64,000 bases of DNA from Amorphophallus konjac (Eukaryota; Streptophyta; Magnoliopsida; Alismatales; Araceae): the NCBI GenBank assembly GCA_022559845.1, contig CM040127.1:36914708-36978707 (forward strand). Direction: 5' to 3'. The notes under the pieces were generated by a model. The model did no database searches and was not told the origin of the DNA. It saw nothing but the letters and a program-made list of their open reading frames with translations. The translations under genes were made by a program, and so were the position numbers. This document shows, piece by piece, positions 1-11,879 of this stretch. The first letter of the stretch is position 1. The number at the start of each line of letters is the position of its first letter.

Positions 1-860
1 AATGATATGAGATGGAAGGATAAATTCTGTTTGTCTGAAAGTCCATATCATGTGTTGAGGATTAACCTTCACCTAGTACCCTGAATCAAGAGATTGTCTC
101 AGCACTACATTTCATCTCATATCACATTATTGTGTCAAGAGTCTCATTTCTTATTGGACTTCACTACATGTCATGCATAATCGCATCTGGATTTCTGTAT
201 AATCATGCATGTAGAACAGGTGATTGCACTGCATTCTACTTTATGATAGCTTTCTAAGAATAAGAGAATTTATATGCGTGTTGCAAAGTGTCAGGGGGAG
301 TATTGAGCATGTCTATCTGTCTGACACTCAGATCTCTTCCACTCCAACCCCTTTGGAGTTCAGACTTTATTTTTCTCTCATACAACTTGCTGGTTCTGAT
401 ACAAAATATGTGAGCTCTCATATCATCATTTCATAACTTGAGTTCTGACATAATGGCAGTCTGATAATAAGTTCAAAATTTTAAGCAATAGAAATCAGAC
501 ATCTTCTATTATATGAATCTTGCTTGATTCTTGAATGAATTGATGGTTTAAATTTTATAGTCTTTAGAATCAAGAGACTGCATTCAGTAAATAGGAATGT
601 TGATAACTGATAATCGCTCTCAACCCTTGTCTCATTACATGCTTGATAAAGGTTTTCTTGTATCTAAAATCTGTTAATCTAATGAAATCTTGGTAGAGAA
701 AACTGAGTTTGTGTATTGTCTTTAAACAAGTCTTTAAACCAACATCAAAAAGATCACAGTCGGACACACATGAACAGAGTTTGTTTGAATAAGAGAAATA
801 TGCTGCTCATCTCGACATAGAACAAAGAAATCCAATGATCCTTTCCAAAAACCCCAAATG
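1..860. other. AT-rich stretch without recognisable gene
   Basis: No coding region or RNA gene is recognised here. A purine run at 291-300 (TCAGGGGGAG) followed by an ATTGAG-type sequence resembles the polypurine tract and LTR start of a copia element, so this could be the decayed 3' end of one. No matching LTR or primer site was found. It may also be an intron or 5' region of the CACTA element that follows. Confidence 0.3.
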
Positions 861-1230
861 TGGGCCATAGAATCATTTATATCATTTTACATATGTTTAT
901 TAATTCTTACAGGTCCCAGTGCCCTCCCACATGTTATTTTACAGACGCCATCCCCACAAGCTCCCACTACAGGTATGTATTTTTTAATTTTTAGCAAAAT
1001 ATTCGTTTTACTTATGTTTATTAATTCTTACAGGTCACAGTGCCATCCCACCTGTTGTACATACGCCACCCCCTTTATTTCCCACTGCAGGTATGTATGT
1101 TTTAATTTTCTGCAATATATTCGTTTTACTTGTAAAAATTAATTCTTACAGTTCCCAGTATTTTCCCAATTATGTATATTTTAATTTTCAGCAAAATGTT
1201 CATTTTACTTATGATATTTAATTCTTATAG
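861..1230 (+). repeat. Tandem exon-intron modules (CACTA transposase N-terminal region)
   Basis: A ~120 bp module occurs about three and a half times. Each module has a small exon (913-972, 60 nt; 1034-1090, 57 nt) followed by a ~61 bp intron that starts GTATGT and ends in a T-rich TTACAG. Both complete exons are multiples of three, so the frame is kept. They encode proline-rich peptides beginning GPSALP and GHSAIP. A third exon (from 1152) lost its 3' half and donor, and a fourth copy starts the exon at 1231 (VHSPLP). The array feeds into the transposase exons downstream. It looks like repeated duplication of an exon together with its flanking intron. Confidence 0.7.
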
Positions 1231-2214
1231 TTCACAGTCCCCTCCCACTTGTACAGGGCACACCCACACCACTCAGCCAGTTGACGATGCTGGTAATCGT
1301 CACGAGGGAGGCACGGCCCACGATCGACGTCGCCCGTGCTGGATCTCCGAGTAAATTTATAAGGTTATTACATTCATTATTTAGCCTTCAACTGTCTAAT
1401 ATGAATATTTTGACATTTGCAATTGCAGTAAGAAATTTGAACCTCACGAGGCTGTCCATCATTCCAACTCTCTAGTAATGGCACATGTGCTCGACGCAGT
1501 AACGTCTTTCAAAGAATTTTCGATTGAAGTCCGCGACAACTTATGGGACATGTTCTCAATACGTAATTACATCATTTAATTCAAGTATTTTCCAAACTCA
1601 ATTCCTGAATTATTTTCCTAACTCAATTACCAACAGTATACTAAGTGTGAAACTTAATTTATTTACAGCGGTGGAAGGAGGGCCGCCCTCTATGGATGAG
1701 GAAGGAGGATTGGGACATAGCATGTGACAATTTTGCCGACCCCAACTGGATAGAAAAGTCCCGAAAAGCCAAAGCAAACATGGCATCAAAATCGGGCGCA
1801 AATTTGCATACGAGTGGGTGCATCTCTTTCGCGGCTCATAAACAAAAAATGGTAAGTAATGTTTTAATTTATCTTCTTACATTTTGTTAATATATGTGAC
1901 GTTTTTTTACTATAAATTGTATAACATGCTGTGGAGCTTAATCGAGTTCCGTCGTTCCTCGATGTGTTCGATAGAACACACAAAAAGAAGGGGACAAATC
2001 AATTTGTGAGTGAGAGAGCTCACTCAGTAGCGGTAAGTTTATCTACATATGCAACTTCTACCGTTCATTTAAATCGGATTGATTCATATGAAATTGACTA
2101 GTCAAGCTATTCAATTTGTAGGAAACATATAGCAGAGCTGTGACAGAGAAGTACGGGGAGGGAGACACGCAGTAGCCGGAGTTCGATCTGACAGAATGGG
2201 TGGCAGCAGCTGGC
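1231..2214 (+). pseudogene. CACTA (En/Spm) plant transposase, 5' portion, degenerate
   Basis: Exon-like blocks at about 1231-1350, 1429-1562, 1669-1851, 1936-2032 and 2122-2219 are separated by short introns with mostly recognisable GT/AG sites. The joined reading resembles the Ptta/En/Spm plant transposase family (Transposase_24). Visible blocks include a W-K-G-RPLW block, a DNFADPNWIEKS-like block with a following HTSGCISF motif, a PSFLDVFDRTHKKKG motif, and EFDLTEWVAAAGVP just before the insertion point. In the cut-and-paste CACTA group this protein is the accessory one, not the DDE catalytic subunit. One in-frame stop (TAG about 2173-2175, before PEFDL) and an unclear acceptor near 1935 show decay. 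The reading is cut at 2219 by a 13.1 kb LTR element and resumes at 15338. The catalytic transposase gene is not in the window and would lie to the left. Confidence 0.75.
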
Positions 2215-4144
2215 GTACCTGTTGGGTTCTGTGCCCCTCCTTGTCTTTGACAATGGTTTTGATGATTCCAATATATTGTGTGTTTTGTGTTTACTCTAAA
2301 GTGAAAATCTTGTGTGTTCAAGTTTAAAGGCGTCTCACTGATAAAAAGGCTAGCATCATGATATCTTATTTTGCAGGTGGTTCAAACACAATGGTCCTTC
2401 ATGTATACATCATCCTCGATGTTGACGATTGCATTGGTACTTTCATGCATACTCTATGTTGGTGTTTTTAATGAACTGACAAATACTTGATATCTTGTTG
2501 TCCATGGTTGTACTTGCTCTGAACTGCATTTATAATTCATGTTTATGAACTGATCTTGGTTAACATGAAGATTTGATGGAGTGCTTTGGAAAGCCCTTGA
2601 TGTGATTTCAATTTGCATTGGTCTGTCAATAGCAGTCTTTCTACTTAGCTCTGCAAGGGTCAACACCATGGGTCGACCCCTTGCTCCTTGAGCCTTGATT
2701 CTCACTTTGCTATTCAGTTGGTTGCTTAATGATGATTCATGGGTTTATTAAACCTCATAATGTTTGAAATGTGTGAATTAAGCTTGGACTGCATTTGAAG
2801 TATTGGTTGGTTTATTGGGGTGTGCATTGCACCGACCTTGCTTGCTTCATTGCACATATTATATTCAACATTGCACGGACCTTGTCCGTCCTGTGCAGAC
2901 TCTGTTGTTAGAAAGCATTGAGTTAATCTTGATTTGAATGAGCTTCACATGCATCAAATTGGTTGTGTGCTCTAACTGTGGTAATGTTTGCTCGAACTAC
3001 TTTGGAACTAGATTTTACTTGCTCTGAATCTAAATTTAATTGTGTTGAACCCTGAACCATGTGTTTTTGAACCTGATGGCTTTTGTGACCTTGAATGTGC
3101 TTGATGGCCATCACTGAACTGAACTAAATTTGCTAGATTGACTTGGAACTCTTAAATGGACTGCTTTCATCTATTTGACATGTGAGGATTAGGTATTCAA
3201 TAAAATGCCTTCATGGAAAGGTTTCATGGGTCTTGTTGGGTTGGCTTTATTTCTGCATAGATCTTGGTCTTGACTGCACTGATCATGTCTACACATTGCA
3301 CCGACTCAACCACTCCTATGCATTGACCATGAGGTCATATGCATAGACTTTATAGATTGCTTTGAGTAATTTGGATTTGGACTGAATTTGCTTAAGCTAT
3401 ATCAGTTTTGAGTTCTCTATAAATGGTCAAATCCTTCATATGTGAGCCATAGAAGGAAGTGGTTTGGAATGCTCTGAATCACTCATTTTAGAATTGGTTC
3501 AAAGATTAAGTGAATTTAGATTTGTTTGGACTAAGTTCGGGTTCATGTGTTTTATCAAGTGCAGGCTCAATCATGCTCACACACTCTTAGTGCCAATGGT
3601 AAGAATCATCTCTTGATGTACTTTCATATGGCAAGATTGGGTTTAAGTCATTATCATGCCTTTGATTAGGTTGAAAATGTGTTTTTGAGTTACATTGGTT
3701 TATCACTCATGAAACTGGATTACTTGATAGTGTAGGTCTTAATTTGCCCACAAATCCTTGAAATGATGGTAAGAATTCGATGTTGAATGTGTTTCCATGT
3801 GGATAAGTTGGGTTTATATCATACATCATGACTTGGGGTTTAATTTACTGTGTTTAATTCACTTTCTGCATTGACACTGCAATGATTGACCCAGTGGGTC
3901 GACTCTTGACTGCATGGGGACTGTTTTCACTGAAAATAGAACCCCCGATAGAAAGTGTCGACCCAGTGGGTAACACTTTTTACCGTGGGTCCTGAATTGT
4001 ACTCAGGACAGAACCTGGTGGAAAAAAGGTCGACCCCATAGGTCGACATTTTTTGCCTAGGTTCTGGATTTTGTGTTTTTAACAGAACCCGTTGATACGA
4101 GTCTCGACCCTAGAGGTCGACACTCTTTTTGGGTCGTCCGGATC

Positions 4145-6220
4145 TGATGCCGGACGGACACGCGACCTGGGACTCTAGCTCGTGATCGTCCCTATGCGAG
4201 GGAAACGCTGGACCGTGCGCGGTTAAGAAACCGACAGTGAGTCTCGGGTATCGGCTTTCCGCGTGTACTCGGATCGAGTCACGGGACGGGTCACTCACTC
4301 TCGCTCTCTCGCAGCGGTGATAACAATATATCGGGCTAAGAATCCTAACACTCCCACCGGCATATACAAATAGATACGAGTAAAGCAAATGCGAAAGAGA
4401 GAGGGAGCGAATTTACCTCCACGTGCCGGGCGTGGGGAAGACGATCCCAGCCAAGTCAGTAACTCCCGGTACAGTAAATATTTAAATTACAGCAGTGAAT
4501 TTTGATGTCCACTCCACACAGGGAGGTAACGGGCTACAAGTGGGCCCGGGAGGTAACGGGCTACAAGTGGGCCCGGGAGGACGGATCTTGGGTAAACGGG
4601 CAGCAATCTAGGCCGCTCCGGCAGTGGCAAGTGCTGGCAACCGTGGGGCCCACGTGCTGTTCGGCGGGCCGAGAGGACCGGCGATGGTACTGATGTGACG
4701 TTGGCTCCTGGAGGAACGTCTCCTGGGAAGGCGACGCGCTGGTTCCCCTCGTGGAAGGCGAGGCGGTGGCCGAGCGGTCGTTGCGGCTTGCTGTCCACGG
4801 ATCTGTAGTTCTGTTTTTGCAGTGCGCGACCCGGCGAAAACCGCTGCTGCGATCACTCCCAACGTTGGATCGACGCGAAAGTGGTACCGTTGGAGAGCTG
4901 ATTCAAAATACTTCGATCTATGGCCAGAGAAAGAATTTTGAATTTCCCAGATCTGGCCTTGGTCGAATTTACAAGTTGCTGGTTGACAGAACTAGATCTG
5001 ACAGGACAAATCTAAGTTTTCCTGAGAACAAGAGTTGACCGAAGGAAAAACTTCGGATCTAGAAGTTGACTCCTTGATGAAAGTTGTAGAGAAAGAACAA
5101 GGAAAACGGGGATAATTTTTGTAGAATTTGTGGAGGAGGTTTGATAGGGGGAAATGATTTTATACTGTACGGGTGTCGGATCTAAACTGCACAGGACAGA
5201 ACACTTTTAGGAAAAGACAATGATTTTTAAAAATAGTAAAAGGAATCTAGAAATTCCAAAAAAAATCGTGGATGATGGGTGTGGTGGATAGAACTTTCAA
5301 TAAAATTGGTGACTCAAACAAATAAAGGAAAATGGGTCGAACTGAGGAAACACAGGGTTGCTGTGACATAAAACTGAGTATAGATATAACTAGAAGGCTG
5401 AAGAGCACGAAATTGAAAAAATAGAAAATGAAGGCTAGAAAATATGATAATTTTTTTGGGAGAGGGTATTGGCGTGGTGAACCTACCCTCAAAATTTGGA
5501 CTCTCGAAGATCAGTAGATCTGGAGCTAAAAATTGAACATGGAACCTCTATCCTGATTTGGACAGAACTCCGGCGATGGTGGCGGCAGCAGCAGAAACAG
5601 AATTCAGATGATAAGAGGGAGAGATAGAATGGGTCTCACACCCTGGAATGGTAGAATTCCATCTGCAAAGGGGGAGGAGAGAGGAGGAGGACACACCCTT
5701 CTTTGGCTCCAACCAAATTCATAATTTTTTCATAATTAAACCTTACAAAACACTATACATGGGTTTATATAGAAGGGGAGGAAGGGGGAGGGGATTGGAA
5801 TTTCGTAGGAGATAGGGGAGGGTAGCATTTTCTTCCCCTATGTGGTCAATTGGCCAAAAAAAATAAAATACAAAATGTCATTTTATTGGGGGGGGCACCC
5901 CCTTGACTTAAGGGGAGGCATCTTGGACATTTTTTACCACTTATCCCCCTTTGAATGTCAAACCATCTAGAAGCCCACCTAGGACTTTGACCAGCCCCAC
6001 ATGGACCCCAAGATGCCACTTTGACCAATGAGGAATGAGTGGAGGGTCCTGAAGGGCCTACATGGACTTTTGCACATAAACCCACTAAAATCGAAGGACT
6101 CACATATTGGCTTATAAAGGCTTACAATTGCAAACATACTTTCCTAAGGATATAAATGCAAACTAAAAGGACTCAAATGAAAAATAAAAAGTTAGTGGTC
6201 TTGCTCTGATGTCCCCATCA
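4145..6220 (-). mobile_element. Solo LTR (gypsy-like) inside the 5' LTR
   Basis: The 2076 bp block starts TGATG and ends CATCA (5-bp inverted ends). It is flanked by the direct repeat GGATC at 4140-4144 and 6221-6225, and is absent from the otherwise matching 3' LTR copy at 13800. No gag, pol, primer site or polypurine tract lies inside, so it is read as a solo LTR left by recombination. A TATATAAA-like box lies on the minus strand at about 5764-5772. The segment around 4321-4400 resembles part of the minus-strand gypsy LTRs at 42240-42300 and 58880-58960. Both observations suggest minus orientation and a related gypsy family. Confidence 0.85.
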
Positions 6221-6803
6221 GGATCGAGGCTTCCGGATTGACCACGAAAACCCCATTTAAGGGTCCGATTGCTTGGGGCTTTTTACCCCAACACCCCTAG
6301 GGTAACTCCTATCCATTGGGTGTTAGATTGAGAGGTTTTTACATGGAGTTATATGTCTTTTGTTGTGTTTTTCCCTCTTGTATATGAAGGCTGCGATTTC
6401 CATCAGAGGAGGTGTGATCCCCTTGCACTAACCTTGCCTTATCTGCTGCAGGTGAAGAAGAACGAGGAAAAGAAGGTTCTTGCATCTGCTGGAGGAGGAA
6501 GGAGGAGCCGCTCAGGACTGCTTCTCACGACCCAGTGTCCAGATCCAGAGGCGCTGTTATTGCTCTTCATCATCTGCTGGTTTGGGCACGCGTTTCTTCA
6601 AGAGGCTGGCCACTTCAACTCATGGTTCATTCGCTCCAAAGCACTCTTCTATTTTATCTCTGAGTTGTGTGAAGATTAAGGGGACATCTAAATCATTCAT
6701 TTCTATATTCTTGTTTAAGATCAGTTTAACGTTTGGGCTTATTGTTCTATCTGCTCTTATAGTGAAGAAGAAGAACGAAAAGGAGTTGTGGGACATTAAA
6801 GGG

Positions 6804-6805
<2 letters not shown>

Positions 6806-6869
<64 letters not shown>
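6806..6869. repeat. (TA)n microsatellite, expanded in the 5' LTR
   Basis: About 32 TA units are present. The homologous position in the 3' LTR (about 14387-14407) has a much shorter, interrupted tract, so the array expanded or contracted after insertion. Confidence 0.95.
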
Positions 6870-6872
<3 letters not shown>

Positions 6873-7795
6873 TTTGTTTTATGTTGTTGTCATGTCCCTT
6901 TTAACCAAGATATACTCTCGGAGCATAATGACTCATTTTTTCTTGATGTGTGTAGGCTCGATTGGAGCTGGGACTTGAACGAACAAACTTGGATCTTCTA
7001 GGAGGATGACTGACTGCTCCAACCAGCTGCGGATAAACTCTTCTCCAACCTAGGCTTCAAGAAAGATCTGCTTATTTCTATTGGAGAACAAAGGAGATAT
7101 TTCTACATCTTCGTTATGCACATTTCTATGAATGTTTCATAGTCCATTTTCATCTACATACTGCTGTGGGTGTATATTGTATATCCTTTAATTTTGTTCA
7201 ACTCAGAATATATGTGTGTGTGTACGGAGCTGTGTCTCCGTGTGTTTGTCGTGTCCGGGGCACGTTCCCCGAACGAGTGTGTGTGTGTGCTGCAGTGGCA
7301 ACGTGTTGAGGCAAGGCCTCGTGTGTGTATTGTTGCGGAAGCAGCGTGTGTGCGGTTGGGGTTCGTCCCCGTGTTGCTACGGAAGTAGCGTGTAGTGAAG
7401 CCTCACCCGGTTGGGTGAGGGGTGGACGTAGGGAGCCCGTCGTGGTCCCGAACCACCTAAAAATCCTTGTGTCTTGTGTGATTGCATGTGTGATTGTCAT
7501 TTCCTCTATTTCCGTTCACAGGTCCATTATACAGGTTTTTAATTCACTACACAGTCACACACTGCTACCTCAGTTATATGTGTTGAGCTTAATTTATTTG
7601 TGTAGTTGCATTAACTATTCGAGTGAGATCGGAAAGCTTGAGAGAATATCTTTAATCTCACTTGAGTTTTAGTTAATCAAAGTAGTTAATTTTATATATG
7701 TTACAATCAGTTAAGAAAGTTTTTAAAATCCTCCATCTCGGCAATGGGACAATTCAACCCCCCTTCTTGTCCGCCATCTCTCTGGGCCAATAATT

Positions 7796-7809
7796 GGTAT
7801 CAGAGCCTC
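7796..7809 (+). other. Primer binding site (initiator tRNA-Met type)
   Basis: TGGTATCAGAGCCT begins three bases after the 5' LTR end. The first twelve bases match the complement of the 3' end of plant initiator tRNA-Met, the usual primer for copia minus-strand DNA synthesis. Confidence 0.9.
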
Positions 7810-7859
7810 GTCTCTGATTTTTTAGTCGACCTTGCGGTCGTAGAGTAAAGATCTTTTCC

Positions 7860-9698
7860 ATGATGGCTAGTGTGAATTCTATTCCTATCTTTAATGGTTT
7901 TGATTATACTTTACGGCTAGGAAAATTTTGTGTTTGAATTACTAGCATTAATCCAACGCTTATGAGCTTAATGACTCATGGTCCTCATGTGTTACCCAAA
8001 AATGAGTTGAGATGGACCGATGAGGATAAGAGAAAGAATTCTGACAATTTGTTTGCTTTGAATGCTCTTAAGGCAGCAGTAAACATTAACAAATTTCCAT
8101 TTGTTTCCAACTGTAGGTCTGCCAAAGAGATTTGGGATGGGCTAAGCGAAGCCCAAGAAGAAAACTGGAAGAGTGATTGCCTCGTGGCAAACAAAGAAAA
8201 TGAGTGCCAAAGCGAGGAAAATTCCAAGGTAAATTCTAACTCTGATTCCGAGGAAGAGGATGAACGTAGCTATGATGAGTTAATGGATGCTTACGATGAA
8301 CTAGTTGATAGATACAAAGCATTAAAATCTGAAAATAAAAAAATGAAAAAGAAACTTGATGATGTTTCACATGTCAATTCTCCATGTGCTAAGTGCCTTG
8401 AAATTGATAATGCTTGTGATGTTAATTCTTCATGTGAAAAATGTTCTGAGCTTAGGAACTTGAATGAAAGCTTGTTGCATGATGTTGATGTGCATAAAGA
8501 GACTATTTCAATTATGAAAGCTGGGAATGAATCTTTATTGGGAAAGCTTTCAGAACTTCAACATACGGGAGAAGATAATGAGAATTTGAAAGAACTGAAT
8601 ATTGCTATATCAGAAAGATTGCTTTTCCTTGAAAAGGAAAAATACGTGTCTGTTGACAAATCTGAATGGTTAAGAGAGCTAAGACATGAAATAGAAAGCT
8701 TTAAAAACGTGAATGATAATTTTGAATGCAATGAAATCATGAATAAATTGGTTGATGAAAATGTGAGTTTTCAAAAGAATGAACTCGAACATACCTCTAT
8801 GACTGAAAATTCATTTGAAAAACTTCAAAATGAGAAACTTGCTGAAGAGATTCAGAAATTGAAAGATCAAAATAGTTTATTGGTTGATAAACTCCACATA
8901 TTTGAAAAAAGAAAACATGTTGTTGATGATCTTGAAAATTCTCATGTTCTAGAACAAGATGTCGCAAGCTACAAAATTGTTAACTCTTTGTTGAATGAGA
9001 AAATTGTGTCATGTGAAGAACAGCTTGCTAATTATAAATTGCATATTTCATCATTGCAAAATGAAATCAAAATTTTGAATGAATCATTGTCTTTGTGTGA
9101 TAAAGAAAATGAGAAACAGAAAAATGTAAGTGATCAATCTTGTATGCATGAAAAACTCTCAACTGTTAAACATGTTCATGCACCAAGAAACAGAAGGAAT
9201 GTCTTTTGTGACTATTGTGGTAAATTTGGCCACGAAATGTATGATTGCTTCCTGATGAAAATTGATGATGATGAAGCATTAAAGTTAAGATTGATAAATG
9301 TTGATGGTCCCAAAAATCATGACAAATTCATAGAGAGGAACCACAACATGCATTGCTTCTACTGTGGTTTAAATGGCCATGTTTTTAAAAATTGTTTTAC
9401 TAAGAAAAGTGATGATGCGTGGTCCATGAAAAGAAACTTCTCTTGTCATTATTGTGGTCAAGCTGGACACATGATGGATAATTACTCCTTGTTGAAATAG
9501 GATGAAAGGTGGTCCATGAGAAGAAAATCGTCTCACTATTTTTACTACGGCCAAAATGGTCATCCAATGGAAGCATGTGGTTTAATGAAAGCCGATGATG
9601 AATGGTTTGAGAAGAAAAACCAGAAAAATACATTTGGTTATGTTAAAACTAACCCCTTGGGACCCAAGATGGCTTGGGTACCCAAATCACCAAAATGA
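7860..9698 (+). pseudogene. gag-like protein of the copia element, multiple CCHC knuckles, two in-frame stops
   Basis: One frame runs from an ATG at 7860 (MMASVNSIPIFNGFDYT...) to a stop after 9698, broken by TGA at 7935-7937 and TAG at 9498-9500; the longest open piece is 7962-9500 (512 aa). The N-terminal part resembles the UBN2/DUF4219 gag of plant copia elements (an ALNALKAAV block and a CRSAKEIWDGL block). A long acidic, coiled-coil-rich middle follows. The C-terminal part has four CCHC-like knuckles. The first two are intact (CDYCGKFGHEMYDC, CFYCGLNGHVFKNC). The third has Tyr for the last Cys, and the fourth has Tyr at both first Cys positions. The frame ends at a WVPK-type gag-pol boundary peptide, after which no pol exists. 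Gag would form the particle and bind RNA. The repeated knuckles are unusual; most copia gags have one. Confidence 0.8.
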
Positions 9699-11765
9699 GA
9701 ATTTATTTTGCAGGGGCGTCTTGAGAACAAGGAGTCAATAAATAAAAGGATCTCAAGGTGAGAAAGAAAATTGATTTGTGTTGAAAATCACATTGCTCAG
9801 GTATTCCTTGAAAACTTTGCAAAGGTAAAAGTTATGTTTGGAAAGGCATGTTTGCAACGTTGGTTCACTGATTTTGGTATCTATTGAAATGCTGAGATCT
9901 TTTGAGTTTGATGAGTACCCGTCTTGAATGCTTCTCTTTTCACATCTTGTGAATAAATTTAGTTTTGAATGTCTTACACTGTACATAAAGTTTTCACACT
10001 CTTAATCACTTTTTTGCAAATAACTATTCACTTGTGCGTACATAGAACACATACTTAGCTGCATGATACTCATTGCACATATTATACACATCTTTGCATA
10101 CTTGTGAATAGGAATAATTTTTCAATCATCGTTTCAAGTTCATACATATACTTGCATATATATACTTGACATACTTGTGTGCTTAAATGCCATAATTATT
10201 CGGTATATAAAATAGTGTTAGTGGAAGGTCAGATTATGTTCAGCCGGAAGCTTTCACTACCCGTGATGGTGGTCTTCGGACCTACGTTCTCCGCCAAGTA
10301 CCGATAATCAACTTGCTTGAAAATTAAATCTCAATGCATGTTTGAATGTATATAAGTTATCACCCACCTTTTTGACTCCTTCTATGACTCATCCCTTACT
10401 AAAATGAAAATTGCATTAATTTAGACATGTTCGTTATATGGCATATATTAAGGGGGAGATTTTTTTATAACCGTGAATACATTTAGGGGGAGACATTACT
10501 GTGATAAGGCTAATTTATCTTTTACATTCAATACAACCACCCACATAAAATGTACCTTTTTGAGATAATGATTCAATCTAATAAGGATTGCTATTTTCTA
10601 ATTTACACTTTTGAGGACTATTGATTCTCTACATAGAAATCACATGTCTCGTGAGGAAAAAGCTATTTACCCCACCAAAAAGTCGTATAAGTGGAACGTG
10701 GATCCGAGTAGCTGGGAATACCCCCTGAAATAAAGAAGGAAACTCACGTCGAAAGGAGAAACTGATCCATATGAAAATAAGTGCGATTTGCCACCGAGTA
10801 GCCGAGAAGTGCCCCTGAGACAAAGGGTACAACTCGCGTCGAAAAGTGTCTCATCCACATCATAAAAAGTGACAAAACTGAGTAACCGGAAATTGCCCCT
10901 GAAACAAAGGGCAGGACTCGTGTCAAAAGGTTAGTCACACCATTTTTAGTAATTAAAAATTAAGGTCATACGTAGCTACCAATATTCGAGCATTGTGTAT
11001 GAAAGTGTATGGATGAGAAGTTCTTTTGAGTGTTCTTTAGAAAATTTGATTTTCCATATTGATTTGAACCTCATTGCTCAATCTTCACTTACGCACTTTG
11101 GGTTTGATTGTTTGAATGTCCTTTCTGAATTAGTCATCTTTCATGGGTAATGCAGTACTTTATTTATGTAAGCACGACCTTCTTAGTATTGTACATGCAC
11201 ATCATGTTCTATAATCGATTGCATAATCCTTACACTCGTCCCGAAGGGACTTGCATGAGTCTATACCTTATAATACGTGCTTAAGTGCTTGAATGCTTGA
11301 TCCGTCTTGATCATATCATACTTCATTCTATAGTTTGCATCTATAGATTATACTTGTAAATAACATGTTAAATAACCCATTGTCGGTTAATTTTTGTTCT
11401 TGACAATTGGGAAGAATAATGTGCTTTTTAAGCATAATACACTTTATGCATAACTTAGTTTTCAGATTTTACATATAGTTTCCTTATACTACTTGTGCAT
11501 AATTAGTCATACATATAGCAAAAAAACTTACAAAAATTGAATATTGTGCACTTATTTCACACATCTGCTAATTGCACATACAATTTCAAATTCCTGCTAA
11601 TTGTGCATTTATTCATGGGAGGTTAATTGCTGGGTTCGTGCGCTCTTGTCTCATTCGTTTTTGAAAACCTCACAGTTACTTCTTAGTCCCCCACTTTTTG
11701 ATAATGTCAAAGGGGGAGAGAGTTGTGGATGGTCACTGAATGGCCATAATATATTGTCATCATCA
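9699..11765 (+). other. Non-coding internal region of the gag-only element (pol absent)
   Basis: About 2.1 kb of AT-rich DNA replaces the expected ~4 kb pol gene. No protease, integrase, reverse transcriptase or RNase H motif was seen in any frame. Purine tracts of GGGGGAGA type occur at 10450-10460, 10484-10493 and 11709-11718. A three-copy tandem repeat sits at 10690-10945. The rest holds nothing recognised. Confidence 0.7.
10690..10945 (+). repeat. Three-copy imperfect tandem repeat (~85-90 bp)
   Basis: Three units share a core of GAGTAGC/GAGTAAC, then TGCCCCTGAAACAAAGGG and ACTCGCGTCGAAAAG-like sequence. They start near 10706, 10796 and 10880. The repeat lies in the 3' non-coding part of the gag-only element and has no coding potential I can defend. 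Confidence 0.75.
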
Positions 11766-11878
11766 AAAAGGGGGAGATTGTTGGGTTCTGTGCCCCTCCT
11801 TGTCTTTGACAATAGTTTTGATGATTCCAATATACTGTGTGTTTTGTGTTTACTCTAAACTCATCAAAAAGGGGGAGA
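11709..11878 (+). other. Polypurine tract cluster with duplicated PPT/LTR junction
   Basis: Three AAGGGGGAGA-type tracts occur at 11709-11718, 11766-11777 and 11866-11878. Each of the last two is followed directly by TGTTGGGTTCTG, the LTR start. The ~101 bp from 11779 to 11879 is therefore a partial extra copy of the LTR's first bases plus the tract. Plus-strand priming could start at either; the full 3' LTR is counted from 11880. Confidence 0.8.
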
Positions 11879-11879
11879 T

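Larger units (their letters stand above)
2220..7792 (+). repeat. 5' LTR of the gag-only copia element (with nested solo LTR)
   Basis: This matches 11880-15332 nearly base for base from TGTTGGGTTC to GGCCAATA. The match is interrupted only by the foreign block 4145-6220 plus a repeated GGATC. Apart from that block and a longer TA microsatellite, differences from the 3' LTR are scattered point changes and small indels. A purine-rich and GT-rich U5-like zone (7200-7480) lies near the 3' end. Short coding-like stretches inside the LTR are treated as chance. Confidence 0.88.

Noticed and set aside
858..1142. A 94-codon continuous protein at the exon-intron modules
   Set aside because: The frame reads through clear GTATGT...TTACAG introns; the spliced interpretation explains the repetition better.
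6480..7001. 173-codon frame in the copia LTR
   Set aside because: It crosses the (TA)n microsatellite (poly Ile-Tyr) and is different in the other LTR copy; not a conserved protein.
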